Positions 36,259 through 46,113 are shown, counted from the first letter of the stretch. The stretch: 56,346 nucleotides of DNA from Candidatus Hydrogenedentes bacterium ADurb.Bin170 (GCA_002070275.1 MWCY01000018.1:1-56346), one strand, 5' to 3'. The notes: generated by a model from the sequence alone, not told the origin. Translations and numbers: made by a program.

Positions 36259-37374
36259 CTATACTCCCGCCGCGTCTTGCCGTCCGGAAGTTTCATGGGT
36301 AACATACGCCTCCAGACAGACATCTTCGCCGTAAGTTTGCGCCGTTAAATCGGTGAAATGGAGTGCCTCGTTCATGTAATCGATTCCCTTGCCTTCCACA
36401 GGGGTAACTGCATCGCGTCCGCCAATAATCTTTGGTGCGACGAAAAAACACAGTTTATCAACAACGCCGGAGAAAAAGGCGGAGGCAAGCGTTTCTCCGC
36501 CGCCTTCTATCAATACAGAAGTGACCCCGCGGGCTCCTAAAGAAGCCATGAGCGCAGGCATATCCATGCCGGAAGCATTTACAGGCAAATCAATCACTTC
36601 ATCAGCAAAGGGATAATCTCCGTTTTTTTTCCCTGCCACCCATACTGGAACATCGGGCGTATCCTGAAAGGCGTCTCTGTTTCCTTCAAGAATACCCTCC
36701 GCATCAAGAATAATGCGTACGGGATTTCTTCCCTCTTTGTACATAAGCCTTGTTGTCAGCCGGGGCCTGTCATAATGCACGGTTCTGCTGCCAACCAGAA
36801 TAGCATCATGCGCATGTCGCAGTTCATGGGTTGCCAGCCGTGCAGTCATCCCGGTAATCCAGCGGGAATGCCCCGTATGGGTCGCAATTTTCCCGTCAAG
36901 ACTCATGGCGCATTTGGCGGTCACCCAGGGCATGCCGGTCTTCGAATATTTAATAAAAATCTCATTGAGCCGGGCTGCTTCTTTTTCAAGCAGTCCGACT
37001 TCGACAGTAATTCCTGCGGATCGGAGAATTTCTATGCCCCCGCCCTTCACATGCGGGTTGGGGTCTTCCATGGCAATCACAATGCGCGACGGACGGTGAG
37101 TGAGAAAAAGATCAGTGCAGGGAGCGGTGCGGCCGTAATGTGCACAGGGCTCCAGGGTGACATATACAACAGAACCCTGCAGTGCTTCCGGCGGGCATTG
37201 CTCACACGCCATGGCTTCTGCATGAGGCATACCCACCCGCTGGTGCCACCCTTCAGCGATGACAACGCCGTCGCGGACAATAACACATCCAACCATCGGG
37301 TTGGGACTGGTCCAACCACGACCACGTTTGGCAATCGTAAGGGCGCGATTCATATATACATGATCTGCAAGCAT
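36259..37374 (-). CDS. ribD: Bifunctional pyrimidine deaminase/reductase RibD
   Basis: Deaminates and then reduces the first pyrimidine intermediate of riboflavin synthesis. It is 371 residues long. The N-terminal deaminase domain has HAEAMAC and the zinc ligands in LEPCAHYGRTAPC. The C-terminal NADPH reductase domain has KCAMSLDGKIAT, SRWITG, HDAILVGSRTV and VLIEGGGETLASAF. The ATG at 37374 comes directly after the T-run of a riboswitch terminator. The only ribosome-binding-like sequence is the GGGG in the 3' arm of that hairpin. The start fits the length of E. coli RibD's N-terminus. Confidence 0.95.
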   Translation of the reverse strand: MLADHVYMNRALTIAKRGRGWTSPNPMVGCVIVRDGVVIAEGWHQRVGMPHAEAMACEQCPPEALQGSVVYVTLEPCAHYGRTAPCTDLFLTHRPSRIVIAMEDPNPHVKGGGIEILRSAGITVEVGLLEKEAARLNEIFIKYSKTGMPWVTAKCAMSLDGKIATHTGHSRWITGMTARLATHELRHAHDAILVGSRTVHYDRPRLTTRLMYKEGRNPVRIILDAEGILEGNRDAFQDTPDVPVWVAGKKNGDYPFADEVIDLPVNASGMDMPALMASLGARGVTSVLIEGGGETLASAFFSGVVDKLCFFVAPKIIGGRDAVTPVEGKGIDYMNEALHFTDLTAQTYGEDVCLEAYVTHETSGRQDAAGV

Positions 37375-37413
37375 AAAAAATACCCCGAAAGGATTTATTT
37401 CATTCCTTCGGGG
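37375..37413 (-). terminator. Riboswitch-controlled terminator at the ribD start
   Basis: Minus strand: arms at 37404-37413 and 37383-37393 form a stem CCCCGAAGGA/TCCTTTCGGGG with one bulge, followed within two bases by six T that abut the ribD ATG. The GGGG of the 3' arm is also the only candidate ribosome-binding site, so folding would block both elongation and initiation. Confidence 0.8.
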
Positions 37414-37490
37414 ATTGCATCCGGTCAGATCCGGATACCGTCCGTATTCCGGATCAGCAGTAATTTCTTTTCCGGTAACGGCGTTCAGCG

Positions 37491-37600
37491 ACTTCTTTCA
37501 TCCGGACTGTACCGTCGGCCCCGGATTTTCACCGGAGTCAGCGTTTTCACGCTCGCGGGCTTTCACCGCCGGTCGGGAATTTCACCCTGCCCCGAAGGCT
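37491..37600 (-). promoter_or_regulatory. FMN riboswitch (RFN element)
   Basis: Minus-strand leader of ribD. It contains the conserved RFN blocks in order: CTTCGGGGCAGGGTGAAATT, then CCGACCGGCGGTGAAAGCC, then CTCCGGTGAAAATCCGG, then GGTACAGTCCGGATGAAAG. These build the multi-helix FMN aptamer. FMN binding is expected to favour the terminator at 37375-37413 and shut off the rib operon. Confidence 0.95.
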
Positions 37601-37616
37601 GACTATTGTTAGATCT

Positions 37617-37646
37617 ATTGTAAAGTGTATGAGCGAATCAAATCAA
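37617..37646 (-). promoter_or_regulatory. Promoter of the riboflavin operon
   Basis: Minus strand: TTGATT (37641-37646) and TACAAT (37617-37622) with 18-nt spacing, placing the transcript start just upstream of the FMN aptamer. It begins only about 15 nt after the stop of the RND permease gene, and I see no terminator between them. Confidence 0.65.
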
Positions 37647-37660
37647 ATAAAGCAAAGAAA

Positions 37661-40600
37661 TTATTTCGCAGCTGCCGGCCTTTCGGGTTCAGTTTCTGCG
37701 TTTAACGGAAGCATTTGAACGCTTGCCATGAAGTTCCGCAGCCAGATACTCAAATCGTCCAGCAGTCCGTAAAATATGGGAACAATGAAGAGTGTGAGCA
37801 CTGTCCCGACGGACAAGCCACCAATCAGTGTCCTGCCGAGGCCTGCAAAGCCTGTTGTGGCGATAGCGACAGGAACCAGACCGAGAATGGTCGTGATCGC
37901 TGTCATCAGCACAGGTTTAAAACGATCTTTACCCGCTTTTACAATGCCGTCATCACGAACAGCGAATTCTTTACAGGTATTGCGCATGTGATCCACGATG
38001 ACAATGCCGTTGTTCACAATCACCCCTGCCATGAGAATACATCCAATCAGCGAGATGGAATCGAAGGAAGTATTGGTCAGATACAGCAGCCAAATGGCAC
38101 CAATCATGGCAAGAGGAACAGTGGTCATAATGGTGAAGGGAAGAATAAAAGATTCGAAGAGAGCGCACATCACCAGATAAACCAGAATGACGGCCATGGT
38201 CATGGAAAGCGAAAAGTTGAGGAGGTTATCCTCAAGTTCATTAAACTCATCCCCAAAAGAATAGGAGTACATGGGTGGCAGATCAATATTATCCAGCATC
38301 GCCTTCAGCTCCGCCTTCACTTCCATCAGGTTGTTGCTGTCTGTCTTTGCCGAAATACTGAGCACATTTTTTCCGTCCAGCCTTCGAATGGAACGGGGCG
38401 ACGGTGCTTTGGAAAAATTGGTCAGCCGGCTCAAAGGGGTCAGCTGCTGGTTCAGCCCCTGCAAAGCGATATTTTCCAAATTGGCCTGGGAGCGGCGGTC
38501 TTCTTCGCGAAACTGCGCCCATACAGGAATTTCTCTGCCGTCCTGTTTTAAAAAGGGCATGCGCACACCACGCAGAGCAGCGTCGACCGTCTGCGCGATG
38601 ATCATCGGCGTCAGACCGGCGGTGCGTGCTCTGGGTGCATCAATGAGTACCTGCATCTCCTGCTGTCCGGAATCGATGTTGACCGAAATATTCCGAAGGG
38701 ACTCGATGGTGGTCATAGTGTCGCCGATTGTCCGTGCATACTGGGCAAGCACCGCGCTGTCGTCTCCACGCAGCAAAATCCGCACACCGCTTTCCGCACT
38801 GGGGTCCTCCAGATTGGCACTGGTAAAATTGATGGTGGCGCCGGGCAGGCGGTGCGGAAGTTTTTCGGACAGAATGTCCAGCACTTCCTGCGTTGTATAC
38901 GGCGGATCCTCTCCTATAGGCCCATCATCTTCCGTATACAAATATACATGAATTGCGCCGCCTGTCGCGCCATGATAGGCGAGGACGTATTTTACTGCAA
39001 GCACTTCCCGCAGCTGGTCAATCTCCGCTTCAAGACTCTTGAATAGTTCCACGGCACGATCCATACCGAAATTGCGTGCGAGCGAGACATCCACCGTCAC
39101 CTCACGCATATCCAGTTTTGGAAGGGTGCGCATTCCAACTGTTTTCATAGGAAACAGTGCTGTAAAAAGAACAGCCAGAAGCACAAGCAGAATTACGACG
39201 AAACGCTGCCGCAGCGAATGGCGCAAGGCAACGCCGTAGGCATCGACGCAGGCATCCACAATTTTTCCGGGCAGCTTGGTCCAGGAACCCCACTGTATTT
39301 TTGCAGTCCTGCGTTTTACCCTGCTTTCCAGAAACTCCACGCCCACCATGAGCAGGGGTATGAGTGTGAGCGCTCCCAACAGGCTGCCGCCCAATGCGGC
39401 AATGAGCGGTTCGCCCAGCTGTTCCATAAAAACGGACATCTGGCCGGTCTTCATGTAAAACATGGGCAGAAACACAACCCAGGTCGTTACTGTGGAGGCA
39501 ATAATTGCCAGGCTCACTTCCTGAGGCCCTTTCACCACCGCTTCACGAATCGACAGACCGAGACTTCGATGACGCAGAATATTTTCCACCACTACAATGG
39601 CATTGTCGACGAGCATGCCCACCGCCACAATCATGGATACCATGGTAATAATATTAAGCGACATGCCTGTAAAAAACATAAAGACCAGAGCAAAAACAAG
39701 AGAGGAAGGAATGGACAGCGCCACCAGCGCCGTCGGCAGAAAACGGTGCATGAAAACAAAGAGCACTCCCACTGCCATGATGCTGCCATAAAGCCCCTGA
39801 AGGAACAGGTTATTCAGCGCTTTGACTATAAATTCCGACTGATCAAAAAGCGGAAGTACTCTGGCACCGGAAAAAGCAGGTGTCAGCAGCAGTTTGTCCA
39901 GTTCCTCACGGACAGACCGGCAGGTATCCACTGTATTGGCCTGAGATTCTTTAGTAATAAAAAGCACCAGCCCGTCCGCACCGTCCATGGTGGCACGCAA
40001 ATCTTTGCTTCGCGAACTGAACCGTACTGTGGCGATATCACGCAGGTGAAGTCCCTGCTTGCCTATGGGCAGATCCGCAATCGCTTCAATAGAACGGTAC
40101 TCCCCTTCGTAGCGAACGATATAGCGCATAGCATCGTCTGTCAATTCGCCTAAGGAAATGGTCATTGTGCCGATCTGTAGGTATTGGATAATCTCAGGCA
40201 TGGACAGATTCAGGCCAGTGAGGGTGTCCTGTTCAAATTCAATCAGCACCTCCCGCGGCTGGGTAGGTGAATGCACCTGAATGCTGGCCACGCCGTCAAG
40301 CCGGCGCAGGCGCGGTTCAACAATTGTTCTGACTTTATGTGTAAATTCCTCGCGATCCCCATGACTGAATAAACCCACCGCCATCACAGGAAATGCGTCG
40401 ACATTAAAACGCTGCAATTGTACTTTTTCAACTTCTTTGGGCAAAACAAGTTTGAGGCGTTCAATACGGTCTCTAATTTCAGCCGACACCTGGTTCAGAT
40501 CTGTTTCAAGGCTGAAATTCATTTCCGCATAACAGGCGCTGTCTGTAGAATTGGTGCGCAGACGGGTCAGACCTGACAGGGTTCTGAACTCACCTTCCAC

Positions 40601-40804
40601 AGGAATGGCAACCTGCTGTTCCACCTGCGACGGAGCGGCACCCGGATAAGGGAAGATACACACCATAAAGGGAGATTCCGCACGCGGCAGGAAATTCAAC
40701 GGCAGCCTGTACCAGGAAATAATCCCCAAACCGACCATGGTGATTGTGAGCATGGTCACCATGATGGGCCGTTTTAATGCCAATGCAGCCAGAGACGACT
40801 TCAT
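37661..40804 (-). CDS. RND efflux permease 2 (HAE1/AcrB-like)
   Basis: A proton-driven inner-membrane efflux subunit of 1047 residues, the standard size. The N-terminal helix is followed by PLNFLPRAESPF and the large periplasmic porter loop. The TM4 proton-relay region reads MLVDNAIVVVENI, with Asp followed by Asn where AcrB has Asp-Asp. The second half repeats the fold, with LIGCILMAGVIVNNGIVIVDHM in TM10 and a closing LFIVPIFYGLLDDL. Substrates are unknown. Its ATG overlaps the stop of the other permease by 4 nt. The pair plus one adaptor recalls MdtBC, where two RND chains make one trimer. Confidence 0.92.
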   Translation of the reverse strand: MKSSLAALALKRPIMVTMLTITMVGLGIISWYRLPLNFLPRAESPFMVCIFPYPGAAPSQVEQQVAIPVEGEFRTLSGLTRLRTNSTDSACYAEMNFSLETDLNQVSAEIRDRIERLKLVLPKEVEKVQLQRFNVDAFPVMAVGLFSHGDREEFTHKVRTIVEPRLRRLDGVASIQVHSPTQPREVLIEFEQDTLTGLNLSMPEIIQYLQIGTMTISLGELTDDAMRYIVRYEGEYRSIEAIADLPIGKQGLHLRDIATVRFSSRSKDLRATMDGADGLVLFITKESQANTVDTCRSVREELDKLLLTPAFSGARVLPLFDQSEFIVKALNNLFLQGLYGSIMAVGVLFVFMHRFLPTALVALSIPSSLVFALVFMFFTGMSLNIITMVSMIVAVGMLVDNAIVVVENILRHRSLGLSIREAVVKGPQEVSLAIIASTVTTWVVFLPMFYMKTGQMSVFMEQLGEPLIAALGGSLLGALTLIPLLMVGVEFLESRVKRRTAKIQWGSWTKLPGKIVDACVDAYGVALRHSLRQRFVVILLVLLAVLFTALFPMKTVGMRTLPKLDMREVTVDVSLARNFGMDRAVELFKSLEAEIDQLREVLAVKYVLAYHGATGGAIHVYLYTEDDGPIGEDPPYTTQEVLDILSEKLPHRLPGATINFTSANLEDPSAESGVRILLRGDDSAVLAQYARTIGDTMTTIESLRNISVNIDSGQQEMQVLIDAPRARTAGLTPMIIAQTVDAALRGVRMPFLKQDGREIPVWAQFREEDRRSQANLENIALQGLNQQLTPLSRLTNFSKAPSPRSIRRLDGKNVLSISAKTDSNNLMEVKAELKAMLDNIDLPPMYSYSFGDEFNELEDNLLNFSLSMTMAVILVYLVMCALFESFILPFTIMTTVPLAMIGAIWLLYLTNTSFDSISLIGCILMAGVIVNNGIVIVDHMRNTCKEFAVRDDGIVKAGKDRFKPVLMTAITTILGLVPVAIATTGFAGLGRTLIGGLSVGTVLTLFIVPIFYGLLDDLSIWLRNFMASVQMLPLNAETEPERPAAAK

Positions 40805-43800
40805 AGGCTTTTTTTCCGACCAAACAGGTAATAGGCCATAGGAATGATGAAGAGGGTAAGCAGTGTGGAAAAAGAAAGACCGGCAATGAGGGTGAGTGCC
40901 ATAGGACGGCGCATCTCCGCCCCTTCTCCGGAAGCAATCAGCATAGGTGTCAGCCCGAGGACGGTAGTAATAGTGGTCATAAAAATGGGACGAATACGCG
41001 CCACACCCGCCTCCACAATCGCATCGGTAATATTCAGACCGCGCGCCTGCAACTGATTGGTATAATCCACCAGAATAATGGCGTTATTCACAACAATACC
41101 AATAAGTACAATGCCGCCAAGAAAGACCATCACATTCAAGTTTGTCCCTGTCAGATACAGTGTATACACCACTCCGATAAAAGCCAAAGGCACGCTGAAC
41201 ATCACAAGGGCAGGCTGAATAATGGATTCAAACTGACACGCCATAACCACATACACAAGAAAGGCGGCGAGAAGAAGGACAAAACGGAGGCTCTTAAATG
41301 CGGCATCCAACTCGCGGCTTTGCCCGCCTTGCAGGAAATACATATTCTGTGGCAGCGCCATCTTCTCCAAGGTGCTATCGATGTCACGCGACACCGCGCC
41401 AAGATCCCGTCCCTCCACATTCGCCGACAAAATCACGGTACGTTTCTGATTGACACGCCTGATTTCACTGGGACCTTCTTCGATACGCAGTTTGGCAACA
41501 TTAATCAGCGGGATGGGTGCCGGACCATCCGTCACGGAAAGAAATCGCAGATCTTCCACACTGCTCAATTTTTTCTGGCTGGCACGGACACGAATATCCA
41601 GTTTGTCCGATCCCCGGCTGAACCGGGTTGCCACTTCGCCCTGAATTTCAGTACGAAGCCGCTGTGCCACCTTGCCGGGAGAGAGTCCCCGGGAGGCAAG
41701 TGCCTGACGATCCATCTCTATAATCAGTTCGGGGTAGCCGGGCTTGATGCTTTGCTCCGCATCTTTTACACCAGCAACAGTGCTAATGAGCGCAACAGCC
41801 TTGTCGCCATATTCGCGAAGATCTTTCAACACATCGCCAAAGAGCTGCGTTTCAATGGCATTACGGAAGCTGAACATGGTCGGCAGCGTAAAAGTGACTG
41901 TTTCAGTGGTTGTTTTCGCAAAAATATTTTCGCGAAGCCGCTCTATCACCTCATCCTGATTGAATTCCATTTCCGAGGCTTCTTTGAGCAGTACGGTAAA
42001 GGTGGCAATGTTGTCGCCTTTATCTGAAGAAGCCGTGTCTCTTTCCGAACCCACTTCCAGTGTCACCGATGCAACTTCCGGAGTGGAACGAAGAATCTCC
42101 TCAAATTGGCGCATCTGCTCTTCGGTCTTTTCAAGCCGTGTACCCGTCTGCACCTCCACACGCAGACCGAATTCACCCTGACGCATAGGCGGCATCAGTT
42201 CTCTGCCCAGTTCCAGAGCAAGGTATCCGGCATGGATGGAAAGCAGAACTACGCCGAGCAGAAAGGCAGGACTGAATCGCAAAAAGGCACGCAGAGTCGC
42301 ACCGTAGGCTTTTCGGAAAGCCTCAAAACCCAGAGCAAAGCTTTTTAATGGAATATAAAAAACAAAGCCGAATATTCCCCGTATTATTCTAAAAATGCCA
42401 TAAAAGAAAACGCAGATCAGATAAAGTCCCGTAACGAGCAGGCTGATCGTTGTTCCGGATAAAAGACGGAGCAGAAAAAGCGCCAGAAGGAAAGGAAGCA
42501 GGACTACATAAAAAACCGCATGGGGCAGGTTTTTCCAGAGCGGCGGTCTCAATGCGGAACCGAACACCTTGAAAGCCACTTCCAGACTTTCACGCCATAC
42601 TGTCCGAATATAGGTTCCGGCATAGCCGATTCCTCTCGGCAGAACCGAAAAAAATGCCCGGGACTTGCTTTCGCCAACAGTGGCGCGCCCTTCCTGATAA
42701 GCACGGACCAGCCAGATAACATAGCGGTCGGCGCGCAGTTCCTGTCCCTGCCGCGACACAATCAGAGGAATCAGATAAAGAGCTGTCAAAAGGGAAGCCA
42801 GCAGAGAATAGGTCACTGTCAGCGACAAATTGCCGAAAAGCTGCCCGGCGATGCCTTCCACAAAAGCGACGGGAAGAAATACGCAGATGGTGGTCAGGGT
42901 GGATGAGGTCACTGCCCCGGCAACTTCTTTCGTTCCTCTTTCCGCCGCATCGACCAGACTGTCTCCTTCTTCTCTGCAGCGAAACACACTCTCAAGCACT
43001 ACAATGGAGTTGTCCACCAGCGTCCCGACCCCCAGCGCCAGTCCGCCCAGGGACATAATATTAAGGGAAATTTTCTGGAAAAACATGGGGACAAAAGCGG
43101 TGATAACCGAAATGGGTATGGAGATCCCGATGATCACCGTGGAACGCATTTCCTGAAGAAACACATAAAGAACCAGCAGTGCCAGCAGACCGCCTATAAG
43201 CGCAGACTGCTGCACTTCCTTAATGGCACCGCGGATGAAACGGGACTGATCGCTGATAATGGCAGGCTTGGCATATTTGGGCAGCCTGTCAAGAAAAGCG
43301 CCTGTCTGAGGTTTGGCAGCAACGGGCGCCGGCACAACAGTTCCGGACGCCGCCAGCTTTTCAGCTTGCCGCCGCATCGCCGCTTCTTTGATTGCAGCCG
43401 ACAGTTTCTCCTGAAAAGAGTATTCTCTTTCAAAACCGAGAAGGTCATGCACTCGGTTGCACACATTAACTGTATTGGCATCCCCTTCTTTATAGATATC
43501 AATGGCTACGGCTTCTCTGCCATTGATATGCACGATCGTCTCTCGCTCTTTGGTTCCCAGAAACACTTCCGCAATTTCAATAAGTTTGAGATGCGCACCG
43601 CCCGGGGTCAGAATAATGCTGTTCGCAACATCCTCAATCGTCATGAATTCATTGAGTGTGCGAACCAGATATTCTGCTTCCCCTTCACGCAGGCGGCCCC
43701 CGGAAAGATTGATATTCTGTTGCGCCAGCGCCGTGATCACATACTCAGGTGACAATCCCAGCGACTTAAGATTTTCAACATCCAGCTGAACCTGGATTTC

Positions 43801-44400
43801 TTCTTTCTGGCCGCCTTTCACTTTCGCCTGGGCAATTCCGTCTTCAGCTTCCAGATCGCTTTTCAGACGGCGCTCCGCCGCCTCACGGATTGTAGTCAGG
43901 GCATCCCGCTCTTCCTGCGAGCCGGGAACATGCTTTTCGTCTACAGAGACTATGGCGACACGCATCACCGGATCCAGCGAAGGATCATAGCGCAAAATAA
44001 CCGGTTTCTGGGTGAGTTCCTGCGGCGGCATGAACAAATCCAGCCGATCACGCACTTCCTGCTGCGCAGAAGCAATATCCGCCGACCAGTCGAATTCCAG
44101 GGTAATCTCGGAAAGTCCGGGAGAAGAAACGCTGCTGATTTCCACCATACTGCTCACGATACTAAGCAGTTCCTCCAGCGGCCGGGTTACAAGCATTTCG
44201 ACATCTTCAGGTGCCGCACCTTCATATTCGGTACGAACTGTCAGGCTGGGATAGGAAATGTCCGGCATCAGATTGACCGGAAGTTGCTGGTAGGAACGCC
44301 ACCCGAAGACAATAAGTGTCAGAAACAGCATGGCTGTTGAAACAGGGCGACGAATGGCGAAACGATAGTGGGGTGTGGAACCTGAAGATGTATCTGCCAT
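40801..44400 (-). CDS. RND efflux permease 1, enlarged
   Basis: An RND permease of 1199 residues, about 150 longer than usual. The N-terminal half has RPVSTAMLFLTL, GAAPEDVEMLVTRPLE and the TM4 region ALGVGTLVDNSIVVLESVF. An extra segment at about residues 548-700, between TM6 and the second porter half, carries at least two added hydrophobic stretches (VFYVVLLPFLLALFLL and ISLLVTGLYLICVFFYGIF). A second, shorter Ala/Pro-rich insertion lies near 330-370. The C-terminal half keeps FLGGIVLIGIVVNNAIILVDY. It sits 185 nt after the adaptor gene. A TATAAT on the minus strand at 44460-44465 may be an internal promoter. Confidence 0.9.
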   Translation of the reverse strand: MADTSSGSTPHYRFAIRRPVSTAMLFLTLIVFGWRSYQQLPVNLMPDISYPSLTVRTEYEGAAPEDVEMLVTRPLEELLSIVSSMVEISSVSSPGLSEITLEFDWSADIASAQQEVRDRLDLFMPPQELTQKPVILRYDPSLDPVMRVAIVSVDEKHVPGSQEERDALTTIREAAERRLKSDLEAEDGIAQAKVKGGQKEEIQVQLDVENLKSLGLSPEYVITALAQQNINLSGGRLREGEAEYLVRTLNEFMTIEDVANSIILTPGGAHLKLIEIAEVFLGTKERETIVHINGREAVAIDIYKEGDANTVNVCNRVHDLLGFEREYSFQEKLSAAIKEAAMRRQAEKLAASGTVVPAPVAAKPQTGAFLDRLPKYAKPAIISDQSRFIRGAIKEVQQSALIGGLLALLVLYVFLQEMRSTVIIGISIPISVITAFVPMFFQKISLNIMSLGGLALGVGTLVDNSIVVLESVFRCREEGDSLVDAAERGTKEVAGAVTSSTLTTICVFLPVAFVEGIAGQLFGNLSLTVTYSLLASLLTALYLIPLIVSRQGQELRADRYVIWLVRAYQEGRATVGESKSRAFFSVLPRGIGYAGTYIRTVWRESLEVAFKVFGSALRPPLWKNLPHAVFYVVLLPFLLALFLLRLLSGTTISLLVTGLYLICVFFYGIFRIIRGIFGFVFYIPLKSFALGFEAFRKAYGATLRAFLRFSPAFLLGVVLLSIHAGYLALELGRELMPPMRQGEFGLRVEVQTGTRLEKTEEQMRQFEEILRSTPEVASVTLEVGSERDTASSDKGDNIATFTVLLKEASEMEFNQDEVIERLRENIFAKTTTETVTFTLPTMFSFRNAIETQLFGDVLKDLREYGDKAVALISTVAGVKDAEQSIKPGYPELIIEMDRQALASRGLSPGKVAQRLRTEIQGEVATRFSRGSDKLDIRVRASQKKLSSVEDLRFLSVTDGPAPIPLINVAKLRIEEGPSEIRRVNQKRTVILSANVEGRDLGAVSRDIDSTLEKMALPQNMYFLQGGQSRELDAAFKSLRFVLLLAAFLVYVVMACQFESIIQPALVMFSVPLAFIGVVYTLYLTGTNLNVMVFLGGIVLIGIVVNNAIILVDYTNQLQARGLNITDAIVEAGVARIRPIFMTTITTVLGLTPMLIASGEGAEMRRPMALTLIAGLSFSTLLTLFIIPMAYYLFGRKKSL

Positions 44401-44459
44401 GAAAACGTGTTTCTATGATTCTGTTCGACTAAAAAACCGCGTACACTGCAACAGCCATT

Positions 44460-44465
44460 ATTATA
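44460..44465 (-). promoter_or_regulatory. Possible internal -10 box before RND permease 1
   Basis: TATAAT on the minus strand, about 60 nt before the permease start, in the 185-nt gap after the adaptor gene. The -35 region is weak. A 6-bp hairpin (ATCTCC/GGAGAT) also lies in this gap. No ORF is present. Confidence 0.3.
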
Positions 44466-44585
44466 TATTTTTTTACTTCGGCAGACACACCATCCCTGTG
44501 CGCCCTGCCCCACTGCCTTTAGGCGGGAAATCTCCGTTGGGAGATGAAAGTGCCTGAGGCTCTTTCCGGGATAAATGAAGCATGC

Positions 44586-45830
44586 TCAGAGAGAGGAAAC
44601 GCTGCTGCGACCGTCCTGCCCGGATCCCACCATAAGATTTTTCGCTTTCTTCGCAGCGAGCAGCGCTTCTTCCAGTGTGAGTGCGGAACGGGCGGCCAGT
44701 TCTTTCTGCATATCAGTCAGAATTACAAAAGCACCGTCTTTTAAGGAGTGATGCCCCATGATCGCCACCATGTTATCGGGATTCAGACCGGTCAGCACCT
44801 CAATATTTTCATTCTGCTCAAGACCCACAGTGATGTCAATGCGTTTTGCAACGTAAAGGGCGTTGCCTCGCAATTCTTCTAGCTGTTCGGGCTTATACTG
44901 ACTTTCATCCTCTTTTTCGAGAGCGAAAACGTATTTCCGCCCTTCCTCTTCCATCACGGCATCCCGGGGAACGAGCAGTACGCCGCCTTTTGTTTCCATC
45001 GCAAGTTTCACACGGGCAAAGGCCGCTTCGCGAAGAAGGGGCTTGTCCTCCGCTAGAAAGCTGAGGAGCATGCGAACGGTACCGCTCAGGGGATTGATAC
45101 TGGGATCAATGCGAACGACGTGGGCGGCAAAAGAGCGATCAGGAAAGGCATCAATGCTGACCTGAGCTTCCTGCCCTTCTTTCAGACGACCCAACTCTTT
45201 TTCCGGCACCTCGATGGGAAGAACAAAAGAATCAGGGTCAACAATTGAGACGACAGGCATTCCGGCCGCAACCACCATGCCTTCCTGCACCATTTTGCGA
45301 GTCACGATACCACTGATAGGCGCACGCAGCGTTTGATTGGAGATTTGCAGATCTATCAGCTCCGCCGCCGCTTTTGCCTGTTCATAACTGAAACGGGCAT
45401 TGTCTCTTTCGGCACTGGCGCCGATCCCTTCATTGAAACTGCGTTCGGCTATCTCGTAAGCGGTTTTTGCCTGCTGAACGCCCACACGGGTCTGCCGTGC
45501 CTGCGCTTCCAGCTCTCGGCGTTCCAATTCAGCAACAACCTGCCCCTGCTGAACACGATCCCCCACATTCACATGCACCTTCTCACACTGGCCTGTACCC
45601 TTGGAAAGCAGATCCACCCGAACCTCCGCCTCAACACGAGACGTAGTCTCAAACCAGGAGGAAACAGTTCCCCGATGCGGGAGCACGGCCTGAACAGGTG
45701 TGGCAGTGATGGGGGGCTCTGCAGCAGCCAGCGTAATATCAACAGTCCCTTCCGCCGGTACAGTGCAACCTGTTCCAAAAAGAAGAGGTACAGCACAGAA
45801 ACAGAGCATGAAGAAAATGTATTTTTTCAT
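44586..45830 (-). CDS. RND efflux periplasmic adaptor (membrane fusion) protein
   Basis: Links the inner-membrane RND pump to an outer-membrane channel. It is 414 residues from the ATG at 45830, preferred to a GTG at 45845 because the lipoprotein-like signal then starts cleanly and a short GAG precedes it. The signal ends FGTGC, a plausible though not canonical lipobox. The order is HlyD-like barrel (VSSWFETTSRVEAEVRVDLLSKGTGQCEKVHVNVGDRV), helical hairpin (about 105-165), lipoyl return (LRAPISGIVTRKMVQEG), and beta-barrel (VSIDAFPDRSFAAHVVRIDP). No TolC-type channel gene is in the window. First gene of the efflux operon. Confidence 0.92.
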   Translation of the reverse strand: MKKYIFFMLCFCAVPLLFGTGCTVPAEGTVDITLAAAEPPITATPVQAVLPHRGTVSSWFETTSRVEAEVRVDLLSKGTGQCEKVHVNVGDRVQQGQVVAELERRELEAQARQTRVGVQQAKTAYEIAERSFNEGIGASAERDNARFSYEQAKAAAELIDLQISNQTLRAPISGIVTRKMVQEGMVVAAGMPVVSIVDPDSFVLPIEVPEKELGRLKEGQEAQVSIDAFPDRSFAAHVVRIDPSINPLSGTVRMLLSFLAEDKPLLREAAFARVKLAMETKGGVLLVPRDAVMEEEGRKYVFALEKEDESQYKPEQLEELRGNALYVAKRIDITVGLEQNENIEVLTGLNPDNMVAIMGHHSLKDGAFVILTDMQKELAARSALTLEEALLAAKKAKNLMVGSGQDGRSSVSSL

Positions 45831-46113
45831 AAAGTACTCATTCACAATTAGTTAACCCAGTTAAATAGCACTCGCCTTCTTACTGATGTATACTACAACT
45901 CAGGTGTACAAAATGTTGCAGAAAAAGATCCCGGATAAATAACCACTTTCATCTTCAAAAGTACTCCTGCATCAACAGGCATACTTGTCTGGCAATATTT
46001 TACCATGCTTTGGCAAATAGAGCCAACTTAAAATGCGAACACTCCGAAGAATCTTTATTATTCGCACTACTTAGACCTTTTTTGCGGCCTTTCGATTACA
46101 CGGATATCAATTT
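45831..46113. other. Gap upstream of the efflux operon
   Basis: About 280 AT-rich nt between the efflux adaptor start and the end of the ABC permease gene, both on the minus strand. It must hold the efflux promoter, but I could not single out a convincing -35/-10 pair. No ORF supported and no clear terminator for the ABC operon found. Confidence 0.35.

Noticed and set aside
39218-40153. A 311-codon frame antisense to RND permease 2, rich in His, Asn and Gln
   Set aside because: Its composition is the mirror of membrane-helix codons on the true coding strand; no motif or start signal.
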